A stretch of 64,000 bases of DNA from Pseudomonas sp. B6002 (GCF_013385985.1 NZ_JACAOY010000002.1:303939-367938), one strand, 5' to 3'. Positions 18,455 through 27,807 are shown, counted from the first letter of the stretch. Numbers and translations: made by a program. Notes: a model not told the origin generated them from the letters alone.

Positions 18455-19243
18455 CTACACCCCTCGACGGGGCAGGACAAAACTCAGCAGAAACAGGGCG
18501 GCGGCCGTGACCACAATCGATGGCCCGGCCGGCGTGTCCTTGAACCAGGACAACGCCAGGCCCCCGCACACTGCAAGCATCCCCAACAAGCTGGCGCCGA
18601 TCGCCATCTGCTCCGGTGAACGGGCGTGGCGCTGGGCGGCGGCTGCGGGAATGATCAACAGCGACGTGATCAACAATACGCCGACAATCTTCATCGCGAC
18701 AGCGATCACCACCGCGATCAACAGCATCAGGGCCATGCGCAGGGTCGGCACGGGCAAACCTTCAACCGTGGCCAGTTCTTCGTGCACGGTGATCGCCAGC
18801 AGTGGGCGCCACAAGGTGACCAATAACACCAGCACCACGGCACTGCCGCCGAGGATCCAGGCCAGATCGGTGGGGCTGATCGCCAGCAGGTCGCCAAACA
18901 GGTAGGCCATCAGGTCGATGCGCACTTCATGCATGAAGCTCAGCACCACCAGGCCCAGGGACAGCGTGCTAGGTGCCAGGATGCCGAGCAGGGTGTCGGA
19001 GGCCAACGGCTGGCGCTGTTGCAGGGTCACCAGCAGTACCGCCAGCAAGAGGCAGCCTACGGTTACGGCGATGGTCGGGCTGACATCCAGCAGGAAACCC
19101 ATGGCCACGCCCAACAGCGCGGCATGGGACAACGTGTCGCCGAAATAGGCCATGCGCCGCCAGACCACGAACGAGCCCAACGGGCCCGCCACCAACGCCA
19201 AAGCCAAGCCTGCCAGCAGGGCGTACAGCAGAAAATCAGCCAT
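18455..19243 (-). CDS. znuB: Zinc ABC transporter permease
   Basis: The 262-residue membrane protein has about eight helices of the ABC-3 family and imports zinc with ZnuA and Znu[16 protein letters not shown] and the Pro/Gly-rich coupling region are characteristic. The start is set at [12 protein letters not shown]; it overlaps the znuC stop by 8 bases. A start six codons upstream is possible. It is followed by the PA5502-like lipoprotein. Confidence 0.93.
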   Translation of the reverse strand: MADFLLYALLAGLALALVAGPLGSFVVWRRMAYFGDTLSHAALLGVAMGFLLDVSPTIAVTVGCLLLAVLLVTLQQRQPLASDTLLGILAPSTLSLGLVVLSFMHEVRIDLMAYLFGDLLAISPTDLAWILGGSAVVLVLLVTLWRPLLAITVHEELATVEGLPVPTLRMALMLLIAVVIAVAMKIVGVLLITSLLIIPAAAAQRHARSPEQMAIGASLLGMLAVCGGLALSWFKDTPAGPSIVVTAAALFLLSFVLPRRGV

Positions 19244-20021
19244 GCTTGCAGCTATCTCCATGAACGTGGGTGTGGGGTGTTGCGGGATCGTCGACTACGG
19301 CGCCATGCAGGTCATGGGCGTGGTCGTGATGGTGGTGGTAAATCGCCAGGCTTTGGGCGTTCTTGCCGAACAGCTCGACGAAGGCCGGATCGCCGCTGAC
19401 CTGTTCCGGGTGGCCGGAGCAGCACACGTGGCGGTTGAGGCACACCACCTGGTCGGTGGTACTCATCACCAGGTGCAGGTCGTGGGAGACCATCAGCACG
19501 CCGCAGCCATGGCGGTCGCGCAGGCGGGTGATCAGGCTGTACAGCTCGGCCTGGCCGGCGACGTCGACGCCCTGCACGGGCTCATCCAGCACCAGCAATT
19601 CGGGTTCGCGCAACAGTGCACGGGCGAGCAGCACGCGCTGCATTTCGCCGCCGGAGATGCTTTGCACCGGGCTGTCGATCACCTGCTCGGCGCCGACTTC
19701 CTTGAGCGCAGCCAGTGCGCGGGTACGGTCCACACCGGGCACCAGGCGCAGGAAGCGCAGCACGGAGAGTGGCAGGGTTGGGTCGACGTGCAGCTTCTGG
19801 GGCATGTAGCCGACGCGCAGCTTGGGTTTGCGCCACACTGTGCCGCTGTCAGGCTTGAGCAGGCCAAGCACCGCACGCACCAAAGTAGTCTTGCCGGCGC
19901 CGTTGGGGCCGATCAGGGTGACGATCTGCCCGGGCTCCACGCTGAGCGCGATGTTATCCAGCACGTTTTGCCCGGCGAATGTGACCCCGACCTGCTCCAG
20001 GCGGATTAACGCATTGCTCAT
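19236..20021 (-). CDS. znuC: Zinc ABC transporter ATP-binding protein
   Basis: The 261-residue ATPase shows Walker [11 protein letters not shown], signature [15 protein letters not shown], Walker [13 protein letters not shown] and H-loop VSHDLHLVM. The C-terminal tail is unusually His-rich ([13 protein letters not shown], then [12 protein letters not shown]), consistent with zinc binding or sensing. The ATG overlaps the zur stop (ATGA), giving a coupled zur-znuC-znuB operon. Confidence 0.95.
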   Translation of the reverse strand: MSNALIRLEQVGVTFAGQNVLDNIALSVEPGQIVTLIGPNGAGKTTLVRAVLGLLKPDSGTVWRKPKLRVGYMPQKLHVDPTLPLSVLRFLRLVPGVDRTRALAALKEVGAEQVIDSPVQSISGGEMQRVLLARALLREPELLVLDEPVQGVDVAGQAELYSLITRLRDRHGCGVLMVSHDLHLVMSTTDQVVCLNRHVCCSGHPEQVSGDPAFVELFGKNAQSLAIYHHHHDHAHDLHGAVVDDPATPHTHVHGDSCKHG

Positions 20022-20503
20022 CAAGCCCCCTGGCAGCCCGAGCACAGGCCGACCACTTCGACCGTTTGCCCTTCGACCTTGAAACCGACTTCGGCAGAGC
20101 TCTTGATGATGGCGTCGCTGATGCTTTTTTGTTCAAGCTCGATGGCAGCGTGGCACTCGCGGCAGATCAGGAACTGGCCCTGGTGCGCGTGTTCCGGGTG
20201 GCTGCAGCCGACAAAGGCGTTGAGCGAGGCGATGCGGTGAACCAAGCCGTTTTCCAGCAGGAAGTCCAGCGCACGGTACACGGTCGGCGGCGCGGCGCGG
20301 CGGCCATCCTGCTCGCTGAGTACGCCCAGGATGTCGTAGGCGCCCAGCGGCTTGTGGCTCTGCCACACCAGTTCCAGCACGCGACGACGCAGAGCGGTCA
20401 GGCGCAAACCCTTCTGCGTGCAGAGGGTGTCGGCTTCTGACAGCGCGGTATGCACGCAGTGAGAGTGGTCGTGGGGACGGCTGGCAAGCGGTGTTTTAGG
20501 CAT
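20021..20503 (-). CDS. zur: Zinc uptake regulator, Fur family
   Basis: The 160-residue Fur-family repressor has an N-terminal winged helix (about 25-95, [25 protein letters not shown]) and a C-terminal dimerisation/zinc domain with structural cysteines CRECH and CSGC plus HPEHAH. With zinc bound it represses zinc uptake genes. It is first in zur-znuCB and divergent from znuA with a 67-base gap, so it likely autoregulates. P. aeruginosa equivalent: PA5499 (np20/zur). Confidence 0.94.
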   Translation of the reverse strand: MPKTPLASRPHDHSHCVHTALSEADTLCTQKGLRLTALRRRVLELVWQSHKPLGAYDILGVLSEQDGRRAAPPTVYRALDFLLENGLVHRIASLNAFVGCSHPEHAHQGQFLICRECHAAIELEQKSISDAIIKSSAEVGFKVEGQTVEVVGLCSGCQGA

Positions 20504-20530
20504 GAGCGGCGACAGACATTTGATAGAGAC

Positions 20531-20543
20531 GTTATTATGTTAC
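20531..20543. promoter_or_regulatory. Candidate Zur box in the znuA-zur intergenic region
   Basis: GTTATTATGTTAC is an AT-rich imperfect inverted sequence resembling Fur-family Zur boxes (GTTATA...ATAAC type). It is centred in the 67-base gap between the divergent zur and znuA starts, where one site could control both promoters. The match is partial. Confidence 0.5.
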
Positions 20544-20570
20544 CCGTTCCTACGCCATTGAGTGGTCATC

Positions 20571-21491
20571 GTGTCCCGACTTTTTCCCGTTTTTGTCGTA
20601 TTTGTCACCAGTTTGTTCATTGCGGGTGCCGCTCAGGCCGAGGTCAAGGTGCTGACCAGCATCAAGCCGTTGCAGCTGATTGCCGCTGCTGTGCAGGACG
20701 GCGTGGCCATTCCGGAAGTGTTGCTGCCACCGGGTGCCTCGCCGCATAACTACGCGTTGCGCCCATCCGACGTACGGCGCGTGCAGTCGGTGGACCTGCT
20801 GTACTGGATCGGCCCGGACATGGAGAGCTTCCTGCCGCGCGTGCTCAAGGGGCGCAGCTTGCCGACCGTGGCCGTGCAGGATCTGCCGGGCATGAAATTG
20901 CGTCGTTTCGCCGAAGATAGCCACTCCCACGCCGATGATGCCGACGAACATGATCACGATCACCGACCAGGCAGCCTGGATGCGCATCTGTGGTTGTCGA
21001 CGGTGAATGCCCGCGTGATCGCAGCGCGCATGGCAACGGACCTTAGCGCTGCCGATCCGGCTAATGCCGCGCGGTACCAGAGCAACGTGAAGGCGTTCGA
21101 TGAGCGTCTGGATGCCCTGGATGCCCGTCTGAAGGCTCGCCTGGCAACCGTGGGTGACAAGCCTTACTTTGTGTTCCACGAGGCGTTCGACTACTTCGAA
21201 GACGCTTACGGGCTCAAGCACACCGGCGTGTTCAGCGTGGCCGCCGAAGTGCAGCCGGGCGCCCAGCACGTGGCGGCGATGCGCACGCGATTGCAGGAAG
21301 TGGGCAAGACGTGTGTGTTCAGCGAGCCGCCACTGCGCCCGCGCTTGGCTGAGACGCTGGTGGCGGGTCTGCCGGTGAAGCTGGCGGAGTTGGATGCGTT
21401 GGGTGGGTACACGCCCGCCACCGCTCAGGGGTATGAGCAGGTGCTGGAGAAGCTGGGCAATGATCTGGCGGGTTGTCTGGAGTCGCTCTAA
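20571..21491 (+). CDS. znuA: Zinc ABC transporter substrate-binding protein
   Basis: The 306-residue periplasmic protein has a signal peptide (start VSRLFPVFVVFVTSLFIAGAAQA) and the cluster A-I fold. The zinc ligands are seen in PGASPHNYALRPSD, LDAHLWLS and FVFHEAFDYF. A charged His/Asp-rich loop (SHSHADDADEHDHDH) near residue 115-130 is typical of zinc rather than manganese binders. A GTG at 20571 is chosen as start because the signal peptide then has normal length. It is divergent from zur. Confidence 0.94.
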   Translation: MSRLFPVFVVFVTSLFIAGAAQAEVKVLTSIKPLQLIAAAVQDGVAIPEVLLPPGASPHNYALRPSDVRRVQSVDLLYWIGPDMESFLPRVLKGRSLPTVAVQDLPGMKLRRFAEDSHSHADDADEHDHDHRPGSLDAHLWLSTVNARVIAARMATDLSAADPANAARYQSNVKAFDERLDALDARLKARLATVGDKPYFVFHEAFDYFEDAYGLKHTGVFSVAAEVQPGAQHVAAMRTRLQEVGKTCVFSEPPLRPRLAETLVAGLPVKLAELDALGGYTPATAQGYEQVLEKLGNDLAGCLESL

Positions 21492-21507
21492 CCGTCACCG
21501 CATGATC

Positions 21508-21580
21508 CTGTGGGGGCTGGCTTGCCTGCGATAGCGATGTCGACTGACACATCGCTATCGCAGGCAAGCCAGCTCCCACA
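21508..21580. repeat. REPIN (TGTGGGAGC subtype)
   Basis: CTGTGGGGGCTGGCTTGCCTG then CGATAGCGATG and its inverse make a long near-perfect stem: the inner GCGATGT...ACATCGC also pairs, so the whole 73-base unit is one hairpin with a very short loop. It lies between convergent znuA and thrB. Confidence 0.9.
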
Positions 21581-21601
21581 TTTTTGATCGAGTGACCCTT
21601 T

Positions 21602-22555
21602 TTAGAGGGCGAAGGGGAGTTGCAGAGTGACCTGCTGGCGCTGCGCCAAACGGTGCTCGAACTCGGCCGGGTCATGGATCAGCACATCCTGCCCGGCAAA
21701 CGACTCGGCAGCGATCAGGCGGGACAGCCAGAACCGCACGCACGCCACGCGCAACATGGTCGGCCACAGCTCGGCTTCTTTCGCTGTAAACGGTCGCAGG
21801 CTCGCGTAAGCACCCAGTAATGCGCGGGCGCGCGGCCCATCGAGCACGCCGTTTGCGTCCGAGCACCAGTCATTCAGGGCGATCGCCACGTCGTACAGCA
21901 TCGGGCCTGAGCAGGCGTTGTAGAAGTCGATCAGGCCTGTGAGGTGCGTGCCTTCGAACATCGCGTTGTCGCGGAACAGGTCCGCGTGGACGTTGGCGCG
22001 CGGCAGGGCGAGGATTTCGGCTTTGTGAGTGTCGATTTCGTTCAGCGCGTCTTGCAACAGGCGCTGCTGTGCATCGTTGAGGTGTGAAATCAGCTGCGCA
22101 CCTTCGCTGAGCATCCAGTTCAGCCCGCGATCCGTCTTGCGCTCCAGCACTTTCTCGCCTTGCGTGGCCAGGTGCAGGTGGCCGAGCAGGTCGCCGACCT
22201 GGGCGCAATGCTGCGCGTTGGCGTCCTTGATGTGCTTGCCGGCCAGGCGCGGTTGCAGCAGCGCCGGTTTGCCTTTGAGTTCGCGCAGGGCCACGCCATC
22301 GGTGGTGCGCAGCGCGTAAGGCACGGGCAGGTCGGCGTCGTGGAGCACGTCGAGCAGTTCGATGAAGAACGGCATTTCCGCGACCGGGCCGCGCTCAACC
22401 AGGGTAAGGACGAACTCGCCCTGTTCCAGGCTGATGAAGAAGTTGGTGTTTTCGCTACCGGCGGCAATTCCCTGGAAATCAAGCAGGCGGCCGAGCCCGT
22501 AAGGGGCGAGAAAGGTTTCCAGCTCGGGCCGAGCCAGGGGGGTGAACACAGACAT
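21602..22555 (-). CDS. thrB: Homoserine kinase (ThrB2/choline-kinase-like fold)
   Basis: The 317-residue kinase phosphorylates homoserine for threonine synthesis. It is the aminoglycoside phosphotransferase-fold type used by pseudomonads: SENTNFFISL, the catalytic loop ANVHADLFRDNAMF (His-Asp-Asn) and the metal-binding TGLIDFYNACSGPMLYD. The start is the internal Met (MSVFTPLARPELE), which matches the family N-terminus. It is 56 bases downstream of the DUF2782 gene on the same strand. Confidence 0.93.
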   Translation of the reverse strand: MSVFTPLARPELETFLAPYGLGRLLDFQGIAAGSENTNFFISLEQGEFVLTLVERGPVAEMPFFIELLDVLHDADLPVPYALRTTDGVALRELKGKPALLQPRLAGKHIKDANAQHCAQVGDLLGHLHLATQGEKVLERKTDRGLNWMLSEGAQLISHLNDAQQRLLQDALNEIDTHKAEILALPRANVHADLFRDNAMFEGTHLTGLIDFYNACSGPMLYDVAIALNDWCSDANGVLDGPRARALLGAYASLRPFTAKEAELWPTMLRVACVRFWLSRLIAAESFAGQDVLIHDPAEFEHRLAQRQQVTLQLPFAL

Positions 22556-22611
22556 GGTTAAAACTGCCAGTACGGGCGCCGCGGTGCGCGGCGCCAATTG
22601 AAGTTAAGAAA

Positions 22612-22902
22612 TCATTTCCATTCGAAGATCTTCCATGACGGGATCAGCATATCCGGCTGGTCAGAGCGGATGAAGTTCGCATCCGTTCCGTCCGCGCGTA
22701 CCAGGAAATACGGAGGTGCGCCTTTTGGGGTTACCTTGATCGCATACAGGAAGCCGTTTTGGCGGTATTCCCGGATTTCCTTGTCGCCTTCGGTGCGGAT
22801 CGTGACATCCGGGTCTCCCGAGGGCGCGCTGTCGGCTGCCGTGGCGGCCAGCGGCAAGAATGCAATCAAGCCGGTCAACAACAAGCGATTCGCTGTACGC
22901 AT
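22612..22902 (-). CDS. DUF2782 domain-containing periplasmic protein
   Basis: The 96-residue protein has a signal peptide cleaved near LAATA/ADS and a compact mature domain (PDVTIRTEGDKEIREYRQNGFLYAIKVTPKG, ending SDQPDMLIPSWKIFEW). This is DUF2782, a family regularly found beside thrB and polA in gammaproteobacteria. Function unknown. It is divergent from polA with a gap of about 75 bases. Confidence 0.88.
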   Translation of the reverse strand: MRTANRLLLTGLIAFLPLAATAADSAPSGDPDVTIRTEGDKEIREYRQNGFLYAIKVTPKGAPPYFLVRADGTDANFIRSDQPDMLIPSWKIFEWK

Positions 22903-22976
22903 GATAACCTTGTCCCTTTGTCGTCATTGGTCCGGCTATTCTAGCGCCTGACCCGCCGAAAAGGTTGATCCTGCTC

Positions 22977-25760
22977 ATGAGCCAAGCCCCCCTCGTCCTG
23001 GTGGACGGTTCTTCATATCTGTACCGCGCCTTCCACGCGCTGCCACCGCTGACCACCTCCAAAGGCCTGCCGACCGGTGCGGTCAAGGGCGTGTTGAACA
23101 TGCTCAAAAGCCTGCGCAAGCAGTACCCGGACAGCCCGTTCGCGGTGGTGTTCGACGCCAAGGGTGGGACCTTTCGCGATGACATGTACGCCGAGTACAA
23201 GGCCAACCGCCCGAGCATGCCCGATGACATGCGGGTGCAGATCGAGCCCCTGCACCAGAGCGTGATCGCACTGGGCTTCCCGTTGCTGTGCGTCGAAGGC
23301 GTCGAGGCCGATGATGTGATCGGCACCCTGGCCCGCAGCAGTGCGGCGGCCAACCGACCGGTGGTGATTTCCACCGGCGACAAGGACATGGCGCAGCTGG
23401 TCGACGGGCACATTACCTTGGTCAACACCATGACCGGTAGCTCGATGGACATCGAGGGCGTAAAGGAGAAATTTGGCGTCGCTCCGGAGCAGATCATCGA
23501 CTATCTGGCGCTGATGGGCGACTCCTCCGACAACATCCCGGGTGTTCCGGGTATTGGTCCCAAGACGGCGTCCGGCTTGCTGGTGGGCGTTAACGGCGGG
23601 ATCAAAGAACTGTATGAGCAGCTGGATATTGTGCCGACCCTGCCGATCCGGGGCGCCAAGACGTTGCCGGCCAAGCTGGAAGAGCACAAGGAAATGGCGT
23701 TTCTTTCCTACCAGTTGGCGACGATCAAGTGTGACGTGGCGCTGGACGTGGGCCTGGATGACTTGCACCTGATTGAGCCGGATCGCGAAAAACTGCTGGA
23801 GCTCTATTCGCTGCTTGAGTTCAAGAGCTGGATCGATGAGGTTCAGCGCGATGCCAAGCGTGTGGAGCTCAGCACGGCACCAGCAGCCGAGCCGGTTGTT
23901 GAAGCGGTTGCGGCGGCGCCTGTCGAGGCGAGCTACACCACGATTCTCGATCAAGCGACATTCGATCGTTGGCTGAAGAAGCTCAACGACGCCAAATTGT
24001 TTGCCTTTGATACCGAAACTACCGGGATCGACGCGCAACAGGCGCAGTTGGTCGGGGTTTCCTTCGCCGTACAGCCCCATGAAGCGGCCTACATTCCGCT
24101 GACCCATTCCTACATTGGTGCGCCGCCGCAGTTGGATCGCGACACGGTATTACTGGCGCTCAAACCGCTGCTGGAAGACCCGGCCAAGCTCAAGGTCGGC
24201 CAGCACGCCAAGTTTGACATGAACATTTTGGCCAACTGCGCCATCGGCGGCGACCCTGCGCAGGGCATTACCGTGCGCGGCATTGCGTTCGACACCATGC
24301 TCGAATCCTATGTGCTGAACTCCACCGCGACCCGGCATGACATGGACAGCCTGGCCAAGAAGTACCTGGATTACGACACCGTTGCCTTCCAGGACATCGC
24401 GGGCAAAGGCGCCAAGCAGCTGACGTTCGACCAGATCGCGCTGGAACAGGCTGGCCCGTATGCGGCGGAAGACGCCGATGTCACCTTGCGCCTGCACCAA
24501 GAGCTGTTTGCGCAACTGTCAGCCATCCCGAGCCTGGCGAGTGTGCTGACGGATATCGAAATCCCGTTGGTGCCTGTGCTGGCGCGTATCGAGCGGCAGG
24601 GGGCGCTGGTCGACAAGGATTTGCTGGGCATCCAGAGCATCGAGCTGGGCAACAAGATGGTCGAGCTGGAGCGCGAGGCGTTCGAGATCGCCGGTGAGGC
24701 GTTCAACCTGGGCTCGCCCAAGCAGCTCGGCGCGATTCTCTACGAGAAGCTGGGTTTGCCCGTCTTGAAGAAGACCGGCAAGGGCCAGGCCTCCACGGCT
24801 GAAGAAGTGTTGGCCAAGCTCGCCGAGGACGACTTCCTGCTGCCCAAAGTGCTGATGCAGTACCGCAGCATGAGCAAATTGAAGAGCACCTATACCGACC
24901 GTCTGCCGGAGCAGATCAACCCGCGTACCGGGCGTATTCATACGTCCTATCACCAGGCTGTGGCGGCGACCGGGCGTTTGTCTTCCAGTGATCCAAACCT
25001 GCAAAACATTCCGGTGCGTACCGCCGAGGGCCGGCGGATTCGCCAGGCGTTCGTCGCGCCCAAGGGTTACAAGTTGCTGGCGGCGGACTATTCGCAGATC
25101 GAGCTGCGCATCATGGCGCACTTGTCCAAGGACGAAGGGCTGATGAATGCCTTCCGTAACGACCTGGACGTGCACACGGCGACGGCGGCAGAAGTGTTCA
25201 AGGTTGAACTGGCCGAGGTCACCTCCAATCAGCGTCGCAGCGCCAAGGCGATCAACTTTGGCCTGATCTATGGCATGGGGGCACAGAAACTGGGCAAGGA
25301 CATTGGCGTCGACACCAAGACGGCCAAGGCCTACATCGACGTCTACTTCGCCCGCTACCCGGGTGTGCGTGAGTACATGGAGCGCACCCGCGGCCAGGCG
25401 GCCGATCAGGGTTATGTCGAGACCTTCTTCGGGCGTCGCCTGTATCTGCCGGATATCAACTCCAACAAACCTCAGGAGCGCGCCGCTGCGGAACGCACGG
25501 CGATCAACGCGCCGATGCAGGGCACGGCGGCTGACATCATCAAGAAGGCCATGGTGCGGGTGGATAACTGGCTGACCGAGTCTGGCCTGGATGCCAAGGT
25601 GATCCTGCAGGTGCACGATGAGCTGGTGCTTGAGGTGCGTGAGGATCTGGTCGAAGAGGTGAGCAAGAAAATTCGCGAGCACATGAGTGCAGCAGCAGCG
25701 CTGGACGTGCCCTTGGTGGTGGATGTGGGCGTCGGTGATAACTGGGACGAAGCGCACTGA
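22977..25760 (+). CDS. polA: DNA polymerase I
   Basis: The 927-residue repair and Okazaki-fragment polymerase has three domains: 5'-3' flap nuclease (1-300; VDGSSYLYRAFHALP, GVEADDVIGTLA, STGDKDMAQLV), 3'-5' exonuclease (about 325-510; FDTETTGID gives an intact catalytic Asp/Glu) and polymerase (510-927; motif A DYSQIELRIMAH, motif B RRSAKAINFGLIYGMG, motif C QVHDELV). Start ATG 22977 (MSQAPLVLVDGSS) is used; a TTG at 22965 is possible. The downstream neighbour is the ErsA sRNA. Confidence 0.97.
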   Translation: MSQAPLVLVDGSSYLYRAFHALPPLTTSKGLPTGAVKGVLNMLKSLRKQYPDSPFAVVFDAKGGTFRDDMYAEYKANRPSMPDDMRVQIEPLHQSVIALGFPLLCVEGVEADDVIGTLARSSAAANRPVVISTGDKDMAQLVDGHITLVNTMTGSSMDIEGVKEKFGVAPEQIIDYLALMGDSSDNIPGVPGIGPKTASGLLVGVNGGIKELYEQLDIVPTLPIRGAKTLPAKLEEHKEMAFLSYQLATIKCDVALDVGLDDLHLIEPDREKLLELYSLLEFKSWIDEVQRDAKRVELSTAPAAEPVVEAVAAAPVEASYTTILDQATFDRWLKKLNDAKLFAFDTETTGIDAQQAQLVGVSFAVQPHEAAYIPLTHSYIGAPPQLDRDTVLLALKPLLEDPAKLKVGQHAKFDMNILANCAIGGDPAQGITVRGIAFDTMLESYVLNSTATRHDMDSLAKKYLDYDTVAFQDIAGKGAKQLTFDQIALEQAGPYAAEDADVTLRLHQELFAQLSAIPSLASVLTDIEIPLVPVLARIERQGALVDKDLLGIQSIELGNKMVELEREAFEIAGEAFNLGSPKQLGAILYEKLGLPVLKKTGKGQASTAEEVLAKLAEDDFLLPKVLMQYRSMSKLKSTYTDRLPEQINPRTGRIHTSYHQAVAATGRLSSSDPNLQNIPVRTAEGRRIRQAFVAPKGYKLLAADYSQIELRIMAHLSKDEGLMNAFRNDLDVHTATAAEVFKVELAEVTSNQRRSAKAINFGLIYGMGAQKLGKDIGVDTKTAKAYIDVYFARYPGVREYMERTRGQAADQGYVETFFGRRLYLPDINSNKPQERAAAERTAINAPMQGTAADIIKKAMVRVDNWLTESGLDAKVILQVHDELVLEVREDLVEEVSKKIREHMSAAAALDVPLVVDVGVGDNWDEAH

Positions 25761-25771
25761 TTCTGGGGATT

Positions 25772-25794
25772 TGCCACCACCTAGCGTGGTGGCA
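25772..25794 (+). other. Strong hairpin just after polA
   Basis: TGCCACCAC (25772-25780) pairs perfectly with GTGGTGGCA (25786-25794) around a CTAGC loop, 11 bases after the polA stop. There is no T-run, so it may be an mRNA 3'-end stabiliser or a Rho-dependent stop. Confidence 0.55.
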
Positions 25795-25852
25795 GAGTGC
25801 TTTAGATCGGATATCGCCGTCAGTTATTTCCAATAGTTTTTTGAACCTGCCG

Positions 25853-25881
25853 GAACTTAACCCGTGAAGCGCTACTCAGAG
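25853..25881 (+). promoter_or_regulatory. Sigma-22 (AlgU/RpoE-type) promoter of ErsA
   Basis: GAACTT at 25853-25858 and TCAGAG at 25876-25881 are separated by 17 bases. This is close to the AlgU consensus (GAACTT, about 16-17 bases, TCTGA). P. aeruginosa ErsA is known to be sigma-22 dependent, which agrees with this match. Confidence 0.75.
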
Positions 25882-25887
25882 TTACTG

Positions 25888-26016
25888 AATGGGTGGTGAA
25901 GCCCTTCAATGCTCCTATGTTGTGTTAAGTGTTGGCAGATATCTGGACCCCGCCCTAGCGGTCCGGAACTTGAACCCCGAACTTCCCCTCCCCATACGAA
26001 GTCCGGGGTTTTTTTT
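25888..26016 (+). ncRNA. ersA: ErsA small regulatory RNA
   Basis: This is the gap between polA and engB, the position of ErsA in P. aeruginosa and of Spot 42 in enterobacteria. An AlgU-type promoter lies upstream. The predicted RNA is about 129 nucleotides, has an internal hairpin around GGACC...GGTCC (25945-25964), an unpaired C/U-rich stretch CCCCTCCCC (25985-25993) of the kind ErsA uses to bind target mRNAs, and a Rho-independent end. In P. aeruginosa ErsA represses algC and other envelope/biofilm genes. The start site is inferred from the promoter. Confidence 0.8.
25975..26016 (+). terminator. Rho-independent terminator of ErsA
   Basis: CCCCGAACTTC (25975-25985) pairs with GAAGTCCGGGG (25998-26008) with one A:C mismatch, loop CCCTCCCCATAC, followed by eight T residues at 26009-26016. 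Confidence 0.85.
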
Positions 26017-26029
26017 GCCCGCAGAAAAG

Positions 26030-26671
26030 TTATTCCGCGAGTTCAGCGCCTTTGTCTGCCAATTCCATCCAGCCGGCCAGTACGGTGTAAGCCTCTTCCA
26101 GGCCCATGCGTTTGGGGGCCGAGAACAGCTGGATGGTGATCGCATCACCCCAACCTTTACGAATGTCGGACTGCACTTTGAGCAAGGTGTTCTTAGCGGC
26201 GCCGTAGGTGAGCTTGTCGGCCTTGGTCAGCAGGATGTGCATCGGCATGCCGCTGGCAACGGCCCAGTCGAGCATCAAAAGGTCGAAGTCGGTCATCGGA
26301 TGGCGGATGTCCATCATCAGAATCAAGCCCTTCAAACTCTCGCGGCCACCCAGGTAAGCCTCCAGGTGACGCTGCCAGTGCAGCTTCAGCGGGATAGGTA
26401 CTTTTGCGTATCCGTAGCCCGGCAGGTCGACCAGACGCCGATCATCGTCTAGCTTGAAGAAATTGAGGAGTTGCGTGCGGCCCGGGGTTTTCGAGGTACG
26501 GGCCAGGCTGGCGTGGGTCAGGGTGTTCAGCGCGCTGGATTTGCCAGCGTTGGAACGACCGGCAAAGGCGACTTCAAAGCCTTCGTCATCGGGGCATTGG
26601 TCAACTTTGGCGGCGCTGAGCATGAACGTGGACTGTTGGCACAGGCCGAGGATGGGATTCTTGAGTTGCAT
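26030..26671 (-). CDS. engB: Ribosome biogenesis GTPase EngB (YihA/YsxC)
   Basis: The 213-residue GTPase is needed for 50S assembly. G1 [10 protein letters not shown]3 DLPGYGYAK and G4 TKADKLTYG are all present. The start [13 protein letters not shown] is the family N-terminus; the longer frame adds 42 non-conserved residues. It converges on ErsA, ending 14 bases from the sRNA terminator. Confidence 0.95.
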   Translation of the reverse strand: MQLKNPILGLCQQSTFMLSAAKVDQCPDDEGFEVAFAGRSNAGKSSALNTLTHASLARTSKTPGRTQLLNFFKLDDDRRLVDLPGYGYAKVPIPLKLHWQRHLEAYLGGRESLKGLILMMDIRHPMTDFDLLMLDWAVASGMPMHILLTKADKLTYGAAKNTLLKVQSDIRKGWGDAITIQLFSAPKRMGLEEAYTVLAGWMELADKGAELAE

Positions 26672-26863
26672 GAGATTTCCGATGTGGGCGGTGCCGAGAA
26701 AGGGTGCGGCAAGCGGTGTCGTTTCCGTTTCAGTAGCGCCAGTATATAATGCCGCAGATTTTGTGTGTGCTTTGTCCCAGCGAAGGATGAAGTTCACGGG
26801 AGCGATAGACCTTTATTGCGCATTAGAACGCAAAACGCTCTCAAACCCTGAAATGGTCGACGT

Positions 26864-27166
26864 ATGACCAAGTGGTTGCTGGCTATCGGTGTCCTGATTC
26901 CGCTTTACGGAGCTCAGGCTACACAGGATCCCGAAGCGGTGTACAACCGAGTTTGCGTGGCTTGCCATGCCGGCCAGTTGCCCAATGCCCCTAAACGGGG
27001 TGACCAGGCAGCGTGGGCGCCACGATTGGCGCAGGGCATGGACACGCTGGTGCAACACGTGACCCAGGGTTTCAAGGCAATGCCGCCGCGTGGTTTGTGC
27101 ATGGACTGCAGTACTGAGGATTACCAGGCCATCATTGAAATGATGGTGAGTAAACCCGGTAGATAA
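26864..27166 (+). CDS. Small c-type cytochrome (c5-like)
   Basis: The 100-residue periplasmic protein has a signal peptide (cleaved near AQA/TQ) and one heme site CVACH, with the axial Met in FKAMPPRGLC. The extra Cys pair (GLCMDC) near the C-terminus is characteristic of cytochrome c5-type proteins. It lies 35 bases before the cytochrome c4 gene, as in P. aeruginosa PA5491-PA5490, and probably shuttles electrons to the oxidases. Confidence 0.92.
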   Translation: MTKWLLAIGVLIPLYGAQATQDPEAVYNRVCVACHAGQLPNAPKRGDQAAWAPRLAQGMDTLVQHVTQGFKAMPPRGLCMDCSTEDYQAIIEMMVSKPGR

Positions 27167-27201
27167 CTCTATAAACCCCTTAGCCGTAGTTGGATTAGCT
27201 G

Positions 27202-27807
27202 ATGAACAAACTGATCGTGAGTCTGCTGTTGACCCTGGGCATCACCGGTGTTGCCCATGCTGCAGGCGACGCTACAGCGGGCCAGGCGAAAGCCGCCGTA
27301 TGTGGTGCTTGCCATGGACCGGATGGCAACAGCCCGGCGCCGAACTTTCCCAAACTGGCCGGCCAGGGCGAGCGATACCTGACCAAGCAGATGCACGACA
27401 TCAAGGACGGCAAGCGCACGGTACTGGAAATGACCGGCTTGCTGACCAACCTCAGCGATCAGGACCTGGCAGATATCGCAGCGTATTTTGCCAGCCAGAA
27501 AGGCAGTGTGGGAGCTGCCGATCCAAAAGTCGTGGCCCACGGTGAAGAACTGTTCCGTGGCGGCAACCTGGAAAAAGGCATGCCTTCGTGCATCGGCTGC
27601 CACTCGCCTAACGGCGCAGGCCTTGCCGCTGCTGGCTTCCCGCACTTGAGCGGCCAGCATGCGCAGTACATCGCCAAGCAACTGACGGACTTCCGTGAAG
27701 GCAATCGCACCAACGACGGCGATGCCAAAATCATGCAAACCATCTCCAATAAAATGAGCAACAAGGACATTGAGGCGGTTTCCCAGTACATCCAGGGTCT
27801 GCACTGA
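27202..27807 (+). CDS. cc4: Diheme cytochrome c4
   Basis: The 201-residue periplasmic protein has a signal peptide (MNKLIVSLLLTLGITGVAHA) and two homologous heme domains with CGACH and CIGCH sites. Axial Met residues follow in TVLEMTGLLTNL and AKIMQTISNKM. Cytochrome c4 donates electrons to cbb3 and other terminal oxidases. It is followed by a strong terminator. Confidence 0.95.
   Translation: MNKLIVSLLLTLGITGVAHAAGDATAGQAKAAVCGACHGPDGNSPAPNFPKLAGQGERYLTKQMHDIKDGKRTVLEMTGLLTNLSDQDLADIAAYFASQKGSVGAADPKVVAHGEELFRGGNLEKGMPSCIGCHSPNGAGLAAAGFPHLSGQHAQYIAKQLTDFREGNRTNDGDAKIMQTISNKMSNKDIEAVSQYIQGLH

Noticed and set aside
25889-26452. 187-codon plus-strand frame covering ErsA and part of engB
   Set aside because: It runs through the ErsA terminator and antisense to engB; no recognisable product.
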